A stretch of DNA of 64,000 nucleotides from Pinus tabuliformis (lineage: Eukaryota > Streptophyta > Pinopsida > Pinales > Pinaceae), in assembly GCA_031772625.1 (NCBI GenBank), contig CM062817.1, positions 889,748,184-889,812,183 of the forward strand. Direction: 5' to 3'. This document shows, one piece after another, positions 1 to 13,500 of this stretch (position 1 is its first letter; every line of letters begins with the position of its first letter). The notes beneath the pieces are model-generated. The model did no database searches. It worked only from the letters and a program-made list of their open reading frames with translations, and was not told the origin of the DNA. A program made the position numbers and the translations under genes.

Positions 1-114
1 GAGACATGAACCGAGTGTTTCAGCTCTTGGCTCATGAAGTCAAGGTCCACAAACTGCTCAGGAATTTCATGACATAGGTGAAGGAAGCGGATAGCAAAGC
101 CCTCAACTCATTTT

Positions 115-462
115 CTAGGATTCATTCTTAAACGAGATTCTTTCATAAACATCTTGGTGGTCACACTCATTGAAGGCTTTATGGAGCTTCATGACGAAAA
201 TGAGAAGTGAATGGACAAAAGCAGGTGGCAGGTTATGACACCAGCGATTAACACGACCTTCAAGGGTGAGAAAGAAGAGTACACAAACAAGCTCATCACT
301 ATCGATTTCATGAGATTCACAGAAATGAAGAAAATCATAAATGTGCTTGGTTACGGACGTTCTGTCCTTGCTGTCAAACTTTAACAAGGACAAGTGACCG
401 AGAAGATCATCAAGGATTGATAACTGCTTAAGGGAGAAATGGGAGAAACACCCCGGGAGCAC
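115..462 (-). pseudogene. Gypsy-type Gag fragment (element E0)
   Basis: A 115-codon open stretch resembles the capsid part of plant Ty3/gypsy Gag. It has the pattern of a hydrophobic segment, then LTLEGRVNRW, a short proline-containing turn, and an F..F helix region (LHKAFNECD), as in the retrotransposon-gag family, which builds the particle shell. It lies just inside a primer-binding site (529-543) and an LTR (547-3517), which is the expected place for gag in a minus-strand element. The rest of the element lies left of the window. Treated as a fossil fragment; family assignment beyond gypsy-like is uncertain. Confidence 0.6.
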
Positions 463-528
463 GAATCATGTATTATTCATGGGTAAGAGATTCAACCTAG
501 ATGTACAAGCTCAAATTGTCATCTGGCC

Positions 529-543
529 CTCCTTCTAGCGCCA
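529..543 (-). other. Primer-binding site of E0
   Basis: On the minus strand, TGGCGCTAGAAGG follows the LTR end (…CATCACA) after a three-base spacer. It would pair with a tRNA 3' end of the form …CUAGCGCCA. The same site recurs at 42187-42200 in E4, so both belong to lineages using the same, non-iMet primer. I cannot name the tRNA from sequence alone. Confidence 0.6.
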
Positions 544-546
544 AAA

Positions 547-3517
547 TGTGATGGTGCTGGACCCGCCAACATTAGGGATCTCCCCAGTATGAAGAGCCAA
601 CTATACCTCACACCGATTGGTGTAGGAGTCCCATCCAGTACGATCGACCGGTTGCCATTATTTTAAAGATTTGTCTCAACTCTTACTTGTCAGCACAAGA
701 GAGTGGTTTTCTTTGTCTTTCGAGAAGTGAGGTTCACATGCCTAGAGAGTGTAAGTGTCATTTGTTTCAATGGTTCTTTCACTGTAGAGGGAGATGGTGG
801 AAGTGAGTCCCAAGTCGGTTGGGAGAAGTCCCAACATTGTTAGGAACACACAACACAACAGGACATGCACAGCTTCCGGTGGAATAGTCCACATGGATGT
901 GAAAGTCACAACACATAAGGGAAGATAATCCATATAACACTCAATAGATTAGTCCACACGAGTGCAACGGTTGTTATAAAAAGTTTTATGTGAAAGGTCT
1001 GTCTGATGTCCGAGAGAGTAGTCTACACGGGCGAGACAACGTTAACAACATATACAACACATTTCCATTAATAGATTATGTATTACAACAAGTGAAATAG
1101 TTTAGATGTAGAACACAGGTTAAAGAAACATGCATCACAAGTGTTAAAGATTAGTCTTACAACAATTACAATACATGTGTGAAAACGTGCTGGCTTGTTG
1201 GTAGGGTTCTGAATTAAGCGAAAGTTCCAAGACACATCGTTACACCATACATCACTAACCCCAAGTGCAGGGCGTTGGAGCCACTACTTACTCCTAAAAG
1301 AAAATATTACAGACTCTCTTGGCTATGTGGGAGGAGCTGAGGTGAAAAAGTCCTTTGCATGTACAAATGAGGGGGTATTTATAGGGAAGGGTGAAAAATT
1401 ACCCTTGTGGTTGTTCGACTACCCTCATGACTGTTTTACTTCCATGACTTTTTGACTTTACATGACTCTTTGTACAACATGTGGGTCCCTTCAAATTCCA
1501 CGTTACATTACAAGTGATTGACAACATAGTCCATAGTGGAGATGTGGGCGACATGACAGTGTTGGTACATTCGTGCTGCTACTGGAGTGCATGTCGAGCT
1601 ACAATGCTGCTGGGTGATGGATGTCTTCATGGTGTATCACAGCTTCACCTCTGAATGGAAAAGTGCGCAGAGTCTTCGATGGTCCTTGGTTCACTTGATG
1701 ATGCTTAGGCATGGTGCTCCTTGCTTGCATGTTGGAAGGCTTGATAGTCTCATCTGTTCGGGGAAGGTGCATGTTAGTCTGTTCATCCATTCGTGAGCAC
1801 ATCTTGCATGTTTTCTCATCTGTCCGACCGTGAACATATCTTTGCATGATCATATGTTCGTGAGCACATCTTTTCGTATGCATTGTTTGTTCGTCCGTTG
1901 GTGAACTTATCCTTCTGCATTTTCTCCCTTCGTTCATCCCATTCGTTGTCTTGCCATGTTTGTTGGTGTACCTATACTTGTAGTCACTCATGACGAGACG
2001 ACATCAAATCCAAAACCTCCTAGTATACCATAACTCATGGTCATTTCGGATGCAGGTGACTAGGAGAGGCAACAAGGTTGTGAAGCGGGATGATTGTTGC
2101 GGGCACTGCTGATGAAAACTGCGCAAGAGTCACTGAGTGATGAAGATGGGAAATCCAAGTCGATAGTGACTGTCTACGAGGTTTGGCTCGGTTGCAAGGA
2201 AAAATTGGGCAAATTTTGGGAGGGACAGTCTAGGCTACAAGAAGGCAAGGTAGGAAGGATCTGCACAATTTTCGGAACGAGCGGGCAACAGAGTCTAGAA
2301 GGCCAAATTTGTGCAATTTTCTGGGAGAACAGGCAAGGTTGCAAGGAGGGTCAGCAGGCAGAGATTGCGTAGTTTTTGGGAGGAACTTCTCGGGAGCCTG
2401 GCAGCCAAAACTGCACAATTTCTAGAGGGAACTAGCAGTTGACTGCTAGGGTCACTGGCAGCCAAAATTGTGAAATTCCAAAAGGGAACTGGCAGTTGGC
2501 TTTTGGGTCACTGGCAGTAGAAACTACGCAATTCCTAGAGGGAACTGGCAGTATGTTGCTAGGAGTTGCTGGTAGAGGAAACTACACTGAGGTTGGGAGG
2601 TCAAGCTGTTGATCATCTCTGCACAATTTCTGAGCTGAGCGGACTGTTGGGTAGCAGAGGGCATGCTCATGAAAACTGTGCAATTTCTTGGATAAGCATC
2701 CGGTTGACTACTGGGATGACTGACTGGGAAAACTTCGTAATTTTCTAAGGGAGACAGGGATGGGAACTTGGTGTCTGTCTATTATGTCTGCACAATTTCC
2801 TCAATCAGCTGAGCGAGTAAGGTCAGTTGCCTCTGCACAATTTTTTAGGGGAGTCATTCATGAGGTGACTATAGGGTCCGACTGTCTGGGTGATCAGTAT
2901 GAAAGTGTATTGAATTGCTTGCGGGTAGCGCAACTTGAAAAGACTTTCTTGATGCTTGTGTGCTTTTCTGGTTGACAGTCGATCAAGTTGATGATGGGGT
3001 GATGGTCTAGTTGTCAGAGGGGAGTCTGGTCATCAGAACTTCAACAAAAATGACTAAGTGTGTGAACGATTGAAATATGCATAGGTGATCATGCAAACAC
3101 ACACTCACATGACTCGACGACGAAATGACTCAAATCATCCAGACACACATGTTCAACATGAATGATCGATGGTGCAAGTGACAAGCACGACACTCGCAAT
3201 TGACTGTTCATTGATCGAGATGATGCTTGCACGACAGTGAATGTGACTCCATGTGTGAGTGCGACATATGCTTTCATAGCGAACAAAACAAGCACATACG
3301 AAGTGAAGACTTTGAGCATAACCAAAACATGGTCGCAAGCATGACTTTGACACCAGCATGCAGAAACTTGAATGAAATGAACAAGCAAGGTGGATGCAAG
3401 GACTCACACGAGATCACGGAGTGAACTGAGTGTGTGCAGTCATCAAGTGATACTCTCAAGGGAGGCTCCGAAAATGGGTGCAGGCCAAAATTTTGGAGTG
3501 TGGTTGTAGTCGCTACA
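547..3517 (-). repeat. Long LTR (~2.97 kb) of gypsy-like element E0
   Basis: On the minus strand the repeat runs from TGTAGCGACTACAACC (3517) to …CACCATCACA (547), so it has TG…CA ends. The primer site and gag lie to its left, making this the 5' LTR of a minus-strand element that leaves the window. A second copy in opposite orientation lies at 6938-9488. Blocks matching by eye include 550-710, 1330-1500, ~1985-2050 and 3180-3517 of this copy. Short open frames inside it show no protein family and are not called. No other gene is visible in this stretch. Confidence 0.7.
2401..2571. repeat. Tandem ~57-bp repeat inside the E0 LTR
   Basis: Three consecutive units of 57, 56 and 58 bp start at 2401, 2458 and 2514. 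Each reads roughly GCAGCCAAAACTRC(G/A)CAATT, then CTAGAGGGAACTGGCAG, ending in GTCACTG. Looser echoes of the ACTGCGCAATTTY core continue on both sides (about 2110-2900). They also occur in reverse orientation in the other LTR copy (about 7530-8090), so the minisatellite is an old part of this LTR family. Confidence 0.65.
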
Positions 3518-6006
3518 ATGGTATCAAACTTATTACCAGTGAGAAGGAAGTTTGGGGAGATCTGCCTGTGTGTAGATTTTCGCAATCTTAACCACACCTC
3601 GGACAAGGACAATTACGTAGTGCCTTCCATGGAGCAAATATTACAAACAATATATGGGGCCGAAATGTTTTCTTTGCTTGATGGATTTTTGTGTTACAAC
3701 CAGATTATGGTAGAAGATCCTAACAAATTAAAAAATACCTTCAGAACAAAGTGTGGCACGTTCGCATTTCGACGAATGTCGTTTGGGCGGGTTAATGCTG
3801 GTGCGATATTCCAATGTGCAATGGACATCGCCTTTCACAGGCTTATTGGACAGAGTGTAGTGGTCTACCTCGATGATGTGGCAATATTTTCCAAACAGAG
3901 GTCAGACCACCTGCGCCATTTGAAGAAGATTTTTGAGCGATGTCATAAATCGGGGATATCCTTGAATCCTAAGAAGAGTATCTTTGGATTTTTTGAAGGT
4001 AATCTCCTAGGACACATCATTGTGAAAAGTGGGATCAGGGTGGACCGAGATAGGGTTAGAACCATTACGCAGATTCCCCACCCAATGAACAAGAAAGCCA
4101 TGCACTTTTTCTTAGGGAATATCAACTTCCTCTGGAAGTTCATCTCTGACTATGGTGAGATCGTTAAACCAATATAAGAGATGATCAAGAAAGACATAGT
4201 CTATAAATGGGATAAAAGTGAAAAGGATGTGTTCGCTCGTATTAATAAAGCTATAGAAGAAGCACCTGCATTGTGCAACCCAAACTTTAGCAAAGACTTC
4301 TTTTTCTACGCTTTCACTTCCGACACATATCTTTCTATTGTGCTCACTCAAAAGGATGAGTTGAAAAATAAATGACGTATCTCCTTCATGAGTGCAAGTA
4401 TGCAAGGACCAGAATTCAATTACCCTGCCGTGGACAATCATGCTTCTGTAGTGTACAATATGGTACATGATTTTAGACCCTATCTATTGAAAAATCGTTG
4501 TATTGTCTTTGTTCCACACCTAGTAGTCAGGTCACTACCTCTTTAGTAAGATTTGGTGAAAGAAGGGTGAATTGGATGACAATATTACAAGAATATGACC
4601 TTGACATCAAGCTAGTTCACACTGTCAAGGGTCATGGTATTTGAAAATTGGTAGCAGAAGTAGTCAACGCAAAAGAGGAAGAAGAAGAGTTCACAGGATG
4701 GAAGCAAGAGATCAAGATGTACAATGTTGAGCGAGCCTCCTCCACTTCAGACATAAACTCTTGGTACGTGGATGTGTGCCAATACCTTGAGCATGGCACC
4801 ATTCCCTCTCACTTCTCTATGTGGTAGAAGAGTTTACTCTAAATCAAAGAATTGTCATATTGGTGGTGTAAGGGGTGCTACTTAGGAAGCACCACAATGG
4901 AATATTTCTCAGGTGTTTGGAGGCTCACAATTCAGATAAGGCTTTACGTGATCTCCACGATGGACCAGCCGCGGGGTTCTTCGTAGGAAACACTACAACA
5001 CATAAGGTTATGCGGGTCAGTTTTTATTGGCCTACATTATTCAAGAATGCTCGTACCTATGCTCGCAAGTGTCTAGTCTGTCAAAGGTGTGCCAAAAAAA
5101 ACAGAAGTTAGTAACCCCGCTGCAGCCTGTTATAGTGGAAGAGTTGTTTCAACAGTGGGGCTTGGATATTATTGAGGAAATTTTCCCACACTCATCAAAG
5201 AAACACTGCTATATCTTAACTGCTACATATTATTTCATGTGGTAGTTCCGCTAAAATAGGTGAACGATTAGGAGGTCATCAACTTTCTGCAACAGAATAT
5301 CATCTCTATGTTCAACGTTCCTACGTCACTTGTTTTTGACAATGCAACATACTTTTCCTCATTAAATATTTATGATTTTGCATTGAAAAATGGTATTATT
5401 TTGAAGCATTATGCTAATTATTATCCACAGGGAAATGGTCTTGTTGAATCCACAGATAAGAACCTCATCCGTATCATAAAAAAGACCATATTCTTTGAAT
5501 AATGAAACTGGCACTCTGCTTTAGTGAACGCCTTATGGGCTAACCAAGTCACGCCTAAGCCTTCTCTGAACACCTCCCCTTACTTCCTAGTGTATGGAAA
5601 ATAAACCATCCTCTCACTGAACATCTACTTGCACGCTCTCCAATTGTCCCAAGAATCCCAAGGCAAGCCATGTCTTCTAGTTCAACTTAGGATGGAGACT
5701 TTGCACAAGCTACATGAAGAAACATTAAAAGCAAAAGATTTTTTTTTAGTTCACTAGAGTCATATCAAGAGATGGTTTGATAGAAGGTATGTAGGAAATA
5801 ATAACTTTAGTGTGGGTAACTTAGTCTTGAAGTGGGACAAAGCCCTCGAGGACAAAGGAAAACACACTAAGTTTCAGTCCCTATGGATTGGTCCTTACAC
5901 AAACCACGAAGAGCTTGGCCAACACACATATCATCTTCAATCATTTCATGGGAAGATTGAATCTCTTCGTGTGGATGGGAAAGACTTAAAACAATATTTT
6001 CAATGA
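3518..6006 (+). pseudogene. Decayed gypsy pol: RT, RNase H, integrase
   Basis: Domains run in gypsy order. The reverse transcriptase comes first (ICLCVDFRNLN, FSLLDGF, then the catalytic-type box VVYLDDVAIFS, about 3540-4170). An RNase H-like stretch follows (~4200-4500), then an integrase HHCC-like zinc region and core with YPQGNGLVEST near 5430, and a C-terminal strand-rich region near 5810-6006. RT copies RNA to DNA and integrase inserts the copy; this one is a multiply broken fossil. Confidence 0.75.
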
Positions 6007-6937
6007 AGATCTGAGGTTGTGCCTCGCACTATGTACATAGTCTTTTTTTTTTGTTGTTTATGTTTTTGCTTCAGTTTTGTGTTGTTTTGGCATGTAAATA
6101 AGTGTTGTGCCTTACTGCATTGTGGTTTCCAAGTGTGTGTGGGGCTGAAGGTCAAAGAGTCTTGTGACACTGCAATGCTTGGCTAGTTTTTTGTCCGTCT
6201 TCCTTGTGTTGGTTGCATCTTTTGGCCGATGAAGTTATGACTGAAAATACGATCCATTCGTAGGAGAGTTTTGGTCCAACCATGAACCTATGTCCAGTCT
6301 GAAAACTTCATGCCCATACTCAGTTTTCTGCTTCGGTGTTTTCAATCCTATCCAACTAAAATGGATGGAGAAGGGGAAAAATCTAAATGAGAAAACCTAA
6401 AGCATATGTCTTTATACGCTTCTCTGAAGGAACAACCTCTCCTGCTTTTAATAAGTCAGGATCCCTCTTCCACCCCAAAATAAATAAGTGTTGATGCACA
6501 TTTCTCTCTAAATAAATAAATAAAGGTGAAAGAAGAGAAAGGCTTCCTATGCAAAGAGGTAAAGAAAGCAAATCCACCAGGGTATTATCTAAGCTCATTG
6601 GCAGTGGAGAAATGTTTTTGTTCCTGCGTGACTCTGCTGGGGTACTATCTAGGCCTGCTAGCAATAGAGCAACACCAGAGTTGAAAAAATATACTCTGAA
6701 AATCTTAAGCTCTCAAGCTAAATTACACTTCCCAATTTGAAACATTGCGATTATGATGAATCTTATGTTATGTTCAACTAAGAAGGTATAGAGGGGCCCA
6801 TGTCTACCCATGGGGTAAGTGGGGAAGCCAAAATAATCTACACCATGAATAAATAATCCTTAAAGGACAAGGGCCCTACACAAAAGAAACTAACCAAGAC
6901 AGAGAAGCTGGAATTCAACCATTGTGTCACCAAGTGT
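6007..6937. other. Non-coding tail of the gypsy remnant
   Basis: About 0.93 kb between the end of pol and the next LTR. It is T-rich at 6040-6060 and otherwise mixed. A 93-codon minus-strand open frame at 6383-6664 matches nothing I recognise. It is most likely the 3' untranslated part, possibly with some LTR, of the plus-strand gypsy remnant. No gene is called. Confidence 0.4.
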
Positions 6938-9488
6938 TGTAGTGGCTGCAACACCCTCCAAAATTTTTGCTTGCACTTAAATTTCAGAGCCTTGCTTGGT
7001 CTTTCCCTTTATTGTTGCAAACACTTAAGCTCATTTCACGAGATTTCCTAAAGCTATTTGAACCCTTTCGCTTGTTGGATCAACTATCGTCTTTTGGCAT
7101 GTTTGACTATTTTTCCATGCTTGCGGACCTTTTTTGGTGGTTTCAAAGGTTGGTTTTTGTGTATACAAGTTTTCCTAGCCATGTCAACGCATTTCACACT
7201 CATACACAAAGTTTTGAGCACTGTTGCACAAGTGTCGTCACGGTTGTCCTAAAGTCTATCTCGAGTGTCACACTTGTCACTTCTTGTCACGAGACAATCA
7301 CATAGAGGGTAATGCTTTGTCTTGTTGTTCGATGATCTATGTTGTTGTCGCACCATCAAAGTATGCTAAGTGTGTGATCACAGTTCAAGTTCATCACAAG
7401 TCCATCTTCCTCCCGCACTTAGCCATTTTTTCCGAAAATCTTCTTGATCGGACAACTCAACTTCACCGAGCCCTGAATGAACTACACATTACGCTGTCTC
7501 AACCCTTAGTGATGTGACCTTGCTTCCTGGAATTGCGGAATGTGTAATCACTGTCCTCTAGGGAAGTTGTACTACACAATTCCAGAGCTCAACGACCTTC
7601 CTTGACCCCCAGAATTACACAGTAGTTCCTCCCAGTCTAACTTGAACTTCAAACTTTCAGTCCTTAAGCTTTTCCCCTTGCTTGCTGGAACCCCAAAATT
7701 CATAGAGAACCCAACCTCCCTTGGCCTCCAAAACTATGTAGAGGCGTCCTCCAGTGTCCTCCCTCACCTGGAGCTCACTAACCTCAAGAACTGCATAGAT
7801 TTTTCATCCAGGACTCTCTGTTGTGCAGTCCCCCTTGCCTCTAAAAATTGCGCAGAAATGACCCCCCGTGCTTCATCCCACATCACCCACTTCTGGCTTG
7901 AACTGCGCAATCCTGTCTCCCAGTGGCCACTGTGCAATTTCTTTCCCAGTGGGGACTGTGCTGAAATTTTCCTCAGTCAAGCTTGAGCTGCGTAGTCTCA
8001 GTGATCAACCTCTCTCCCTATCACCTGGAACTATGTAATGCACAGTTACTAGGCCCTCTCTCCCAACCTGTCACCTGTCTTGGGCTCATTTCATGGATAA
8101 TAATGCATCATCTTAGGATATTGATTTTTTGCATTGATGTCGTCCCGTCGTGAGTGAATTTCAAGAACAGGTACATTGTCAAGTCATGGAAAGATAATGA
8201 AGAAGGAGAAGAAGGAGGAAAGCATGCCTAAAGAATCACTTGTGGCTGAACAGATGAATGGACCTACCAAGACCAAGAAAAAGGAACACAATTGTGCAAC
8301 CACTATCCAAGATCGAAGATCATTGAAGACCCTGCATCACCAAGCTATGCGGAGGAAAAGATAAAGCATATCCAAGAACTCATACATCACTCAACAACAA
8401 CAACAGTTTGACATTGCCACATCATCAAGCCAATCCATGTCATCAGTGTGATGTCAAGTCATGTCATGAGTTGTCATATTCCACATCACTATTATGGGGC
8501 ATGTATATTGTAAATGAAATTTATTGTAAAGTGGAAGTCCAATGGAAAAACCTGAATATGAAGAGTCATGTAAGTTGAAAATTCATATGAAGCTGAACAA
8601 TCATGAGGGTAGTCAAAGAGTCACAAGGGGTAAGCATCACCCTTTGGTTATATATACACCCCTAATGTATGAGCAGAAGACTTTTCACCTTGGCTCCTCC
8701 TGCAAGACATTAGAGAGATTAGTTAGTTCTTTGAGGAGCAAGAAGTGGGTCCAATATCCCACTACTAGGGCTAGTGATGTACAATGTAAATATGTGTCCT
8801 CAAACTTTTTCTTAATTGCAGAATCCTTTTAAGGCCAACACATTCTTCATGCATGACTTATGAATGTTTGTAAGACTATTTTGTGAACGTTTGTATTCCA
8901 TGTTTGCTTTCACATGTACGAAGATAGTTGAACTATTTCGGTTTTTTTAATGTTTATCTTGTTGGGAATGTGTTGTAATGGTTGTTACTGATGTCTCATC
9001 CTTATCAACTATTCTGCGGGATACTAGGAAAACCTTTCTTTGCTTATTGGTTATAACGACCGTCACATCCAATGTGGACTATTTCGCTGGATGTTATATG
9101 AATCTTCCCTTGTTCAATAGTTGTAATGACTTTCGCATCCGTCGTGGACTATTCCATTGGATGTTGGATTGGTCCTTCTGGTTGGTGTGTGTCTCTTCCT
9201 ATTTGGTACTATTACCCCTCACTTATAGGCTCGCTTCTCTCCCCTTTTGTAGTAAGAGAACCTAGACACAATTGTGCTGCACATTCACCAAGCAAACTCA
9301 CCTTGCTTTTCAAAGATATCATTACATCACTCTCTTATCCTGACAACTAGAGCCAAGGAAAATATTTAAGTATTTTGCAACCGTGCCTTTATACTGGATG
9401 GGAATCCTACACCAAATGATATGAGGTCTGATTAGGACTTCATATCGGGGAGATCCCCAGAATGTTGGCGGGTCCAGCACCGTCAACA
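6938..9488 (+). repeat. Second E0-family LTR in the opposite orientation (~2.55 kb)
   Basis: It starts TGTAGTGGCTGC at 6938 and ends …ACCGTCAACA at 9488, and is the reverse complement of the LTR at 547-3517 with strong divergence. No primer site follows it, and no 5-bp flanking duplication is seen (AGTGT before, TTAAC after). It may be a solo LTR or one end of a rearranged element. It sits between the gypsy remnant on the left and the E1 LTR on the right. Open frames inside it are not convincing genes. Confidence 0.65.
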
Positions 9489-10262
9489 TTAACCTAGGAT
9501 CTAAGACTAGTAACTCAACCCAAGTTGTTCTAGGGCTTCCAGAGCGTTTATTCCAACCCACAACCATAAGGAACATGAGCACCAATCGGAAAAACAACAG
9601 TGGAAAAACCCACAACACCATTTCTATCCAGGAAATGGAAAGGTAAGGATAAAACCACTGTCACTCCATGAAAACATTCATGCCAATGAAAAAACATAAC
9701 CATAAAATCACATGCATATACCATGCATAGAGAAATCAACAAGGAAATCGCACATGCAACATGTTACCTGCAAAGAAATCTATTTGTAGTTGTTGATCCA
9801 ACCATTCCCTTGTGATTTCCTGCTTTCCATTGCCTTCTTTCTTCAATCCAAGTGAATGCTAAAGTGCTCTAAGCATGCTCATAGATTTTTCTAAGTGTGC
9901 AAGAGTGTGAGAGAATGAGAGAGTGAAAGAGAGCTGCAAATCTAAATTGAAAAAAGGTTGTGAACTGATCCTCATAAGCCTTTTTATCATTGAGGTCTCT
10001 ATTTTCTTGATTTTCCTTCATTTTTCTTTCAATTCCCCTCTCATCCAAATCTGTGTCCCTTCACCTTCCTTTTCTCCTATTTTCCTTTATTTCATAAATG
10101 AAATGCCAATTATTGCCACTTTGCCTTTGCCAATTTTCATAGCCATTAATTAATCAATAGTGATACCCATCACTATGTTTTTCCCAACATTCAGCTTGGA
10201 ATACATGTCCCATGACCTGGGTCTTATTTTAGTTACATGAAAATCAACTAGGGGTTGTTACA
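9489..10262 (-). repeat. 3' LTR (partial) of chromovirus E1
   Basis: On the plus strand it ends …GGGGTTGTTACA at 10262, followed by a pyrimidine run (AACCCCTCCCCCTTAGG), which is the polypurine tract when read on the element's minus strand. The left side stops at the E0-family LTR end (9488), so this LTR is probably cut short. No partner copy is left in the window because the 5' LTR is missing. Confidence 0.55.
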
Positions 10263-10559
10263 AACCCCTCCCCCTTAGGGGAACGCCATCCTTAGTGTTC
10301 TATGACACCTATGACAAACAATCTATTAAAAAAAACACATACTTCCCATGGAGATTTATCACACATCTCAATGCAGTGTATATAATGAACAACTACTGCA
10401 AACCATGACCAACATAACAAACATGACAATCATACCGCTTATTGGAGCTTTATAACACAAGTCATTGCAGTATCTACAACAACATCTGTATATACATATA
10501 CATCTACCAAAAACTCATTTGCTCGAACCAACAAATAAGGATGGATACATAGCCCGCAT

Positions 10560-13500
10560 CTAAACAACCATCTCCCATGTAGCTTCATTGGGCCCAAAGT
10601 GCTTCCACTTCACTTTAAATTGCTCAATTTCTTTGTTCCAGAGCATGAGCTATTTTTGCTGCAATATGCATTGAGGTTATGGCTGGAATTCTCCATCTAG
10701 TTCCACTTGCAATACAGACCAATCAATTACATAATCAACATCATGTACATACTTCTTAAGCAACGAAACATGAAAAATATCATGGAATTTCACTATCGGA
10801 GGCAGTGCAAGTTGGTAGGCCATTGGTCCAATCCTCTCAAGGATATCGAAAGCCCTACAATACTGAGGTGCCAGCTTGGCACATGATCTAATCCTTAAGG
10901 AACCCCTCTTGGGCTTGATGCACAAGTACACATGCTCCCCAACATGAAACTTCTTGAATAGCATGTGCTGATCTACATAAAACTTATGCTTGTCCCGTGT
11001 CACCTTCAAATTCCCTCTTAATAACCTGCATTTCTTGTTCCATATCTGCCAACATTTCTGGTCAAATCAGCACCCTGTTCACTGGATCATTGAAGTTGAT
11101 GGGAGTATTACAACTCCTCCCATAAAGAACCTCAAACAGGCTCATCTTTAAGGACTCATGATACCCATTATTATACACAAACTCAACCAGTGGAAGATAC
11201 TCTTCCCACTTCCTCTACTGATGCATGACATACGTCCTCAACATGTCCTCAAGAATCATGTTGATCTTCTCTCTCTATCCATTTGTCTGTGGATGATAAG
11301 CTGTATTGAAAGCTAACTCTGTCCCCAAGCCTACAAACAACTCCTTCCAAAACTTGGAAGTGAACTTGTAATCTTTGTCTGATATAATTTTCTTAGGAAC
11401 ACCATGCAATCTCATTATCTTCTTGATGAAAATCTGAGCTGCCTCACTAGCTGAATTCATAGACTTAACTGCAATGAAGTGCACTACATTAATTAACATA
11501 TTACCAACAACCATGATAGAATCATGTTGCTTCAATGTCCTTGGAAAACTTGTAATGAAATCCATGGAAACGACCCCCCATTTCTACTATTGGAATCAAT
11601 TGTAATAAACCACATAGATGCTTACACTCTACTTTTACTTGTTGACAATCCAAACATCTAGCGACAAACTCAACCACCTCTTTCTTCAAGTTCTACCAAT
11701 GGTAGAACTTCTTAACTATTGTTAATGTATTCTGATATCCTAGGTGACCTGAATAAGGCTTAACATGAAACTCCCTCAAGATAAGCTTCTTGAGATCACT
11801 ATCATCTGGTACTATCATAAATCTTGTTTTTGAATCTAACCAAGCCATCTACTATGGTGATACTCCTAATCCCTATTACCTTCACCCTGTTGCTATAACC
11901 TGTGCCTCAATTGATGATACCTGTCATCATGTTGTCCTACCTGCAATATCCGCTCCTACAAGTCTATCCCATAAGAATTGACTACTATAATGTGATTCAC
12001 CTGTACTCTTCTACTAAGAGCATATGTAACCCCATTCTCCTTTACCTTAATGTACTTGATCTTGAAATCAACTCACTGAGAGTATCCAACCATCTAGCTT
12101 GCCTGACATTTAGATTAAGTTGATCAAATAAGTACCTCAGTCCACTATGATCACTCATCACGACAAACCTCTTGCTAAGAAGATAATGTCTCCACATCTT
12201 CAAGGCATGAATTATAGCTGCCAACTCAAGTTCGTGAGTCACATAGTTCTTCTTGTGCTCATTCAACTTCCTTGACTCATAGCATGCTACCTTTCCTTCT
12301 CGCATCAGGACTCCACCAAGTCATCTCTTGCAAGCATCTGTACATACCACAAACTCTTTGTTAGGATATGCAATCTTCAATACCATAACATTTGTAAGCA
12401 ACTACTTCAACTGCTCAAAACTAGCTGCACACTCCTCAGTCCATTCAAACTTCTTCCCTTTTCGCTGCAATGATGTAATAGGATAGGAAATCCATGAGAA
12501 TTTCTTAATGAGCCTCCTATATTAACCTGTTAATCCCATAAATTATCCAACCTCATCCACATTCCTAGGAGTTTCCCACTCCATGATAGCTCTAATATTT
12601 TTCGGGTCCACTACAATACCTTCCTTGGAAACAACATGTCCCAACTAATGAAATTCTATTTGAAAAAACACCTACTAAGCTTGGCATACAACTGATGCTC
12701 TCTCAACAGTTTTGACACCATTTTTAGGTGTTATTTATGCTCTTCATCATTCTTATAATATATCAATATGTCATCATTGAATGCTACCATAAAATTTTCG
12801 AGATAAGGATGCAACACAGTATTCATTAAACACATGAAAGTAGCTAGAGCATTAATAAGACCAAAAGGAACTACTACAAACTCATAATTCCATAATTGGT
12901 ATGTAATGCGGTTTTGTAGGTGCCCTCTTCTTTAATGCGTACATGATGATATCTTGATCTCAAGTAGATCTTTGAGAACATTGTTGCTCCCTTTAGCTGA
13001 TCAAACAAATCATCAATCTGTGGCAAAGGATACCTACTCTTAAACGCCGTCTTGTTAAAATGCCTGTAATCAATGCACAATCTGAGAGTCAATCCTTCTT
13101 TAGCAAACTAAGGTGACACACTTGGCCTAATGTATCCCTTATCAAGCATTTCCTTAAGCTAAAAATTCAAGTCCACTAATTCTAGAATGCTCATAATGTA
13201 AGGTGCCTTTGATGATGGTGTTATTCTCGACATCAACTCAATAGAAAATTCCACTTCCTAATGAGGCAGTGACTCTAAAATATCATCTGGAAATACATCC
13301 TAGAACTGTTGCAAAACTAGATACCCTTTCAAGACTTTAGCATCCTCAACATCCTTCCCTTTGTCGCTGGAAATATTAGCTGCAAAAAATACACATCCTT
13401 TCGTGCTACTCCGCTTTTCTTGCATAGTTGTAACCATTCTCATTAACATAGGCCTCTTATTACCCTGCAAGATTCTCTTCTCTCCAACATCACCCAAGCA

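Larger units (their letters stand above)
3518..6937 (+). mobile_element. Plus-strand Ty3/gypsy remnant split by LTR insertions
   Basis: A gypsy element in plus orientation is bounded on both sides by LTRs of the E0 family: the pol sequence starts directly at the end of the LTR at 3517, and the next LTR copy starts at 6938. What remains is most of pol (to ~6006), then about 0.9 kb without recognisable coding sequence. It is clearly broken in many places and old. Its own LTRs and gag are not seen here. Confidence 0.7.

Noticed and set aside
1599-3612. Overlapping 60-130 codon open frames on both strands (e.g. 1599-1991, 3089-3388, 3274-3612)
   Set aside because: They lie inside the E0 LTR, show no domain, are not kept in the inverted LTR copy, and overlap one another on both strands.
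7642-7986. 114-codon plus-strand frame
   Set aside because: Within the second E0-family LTR and its degenerate minisatellite; no conserved counterpart in the other LTR.
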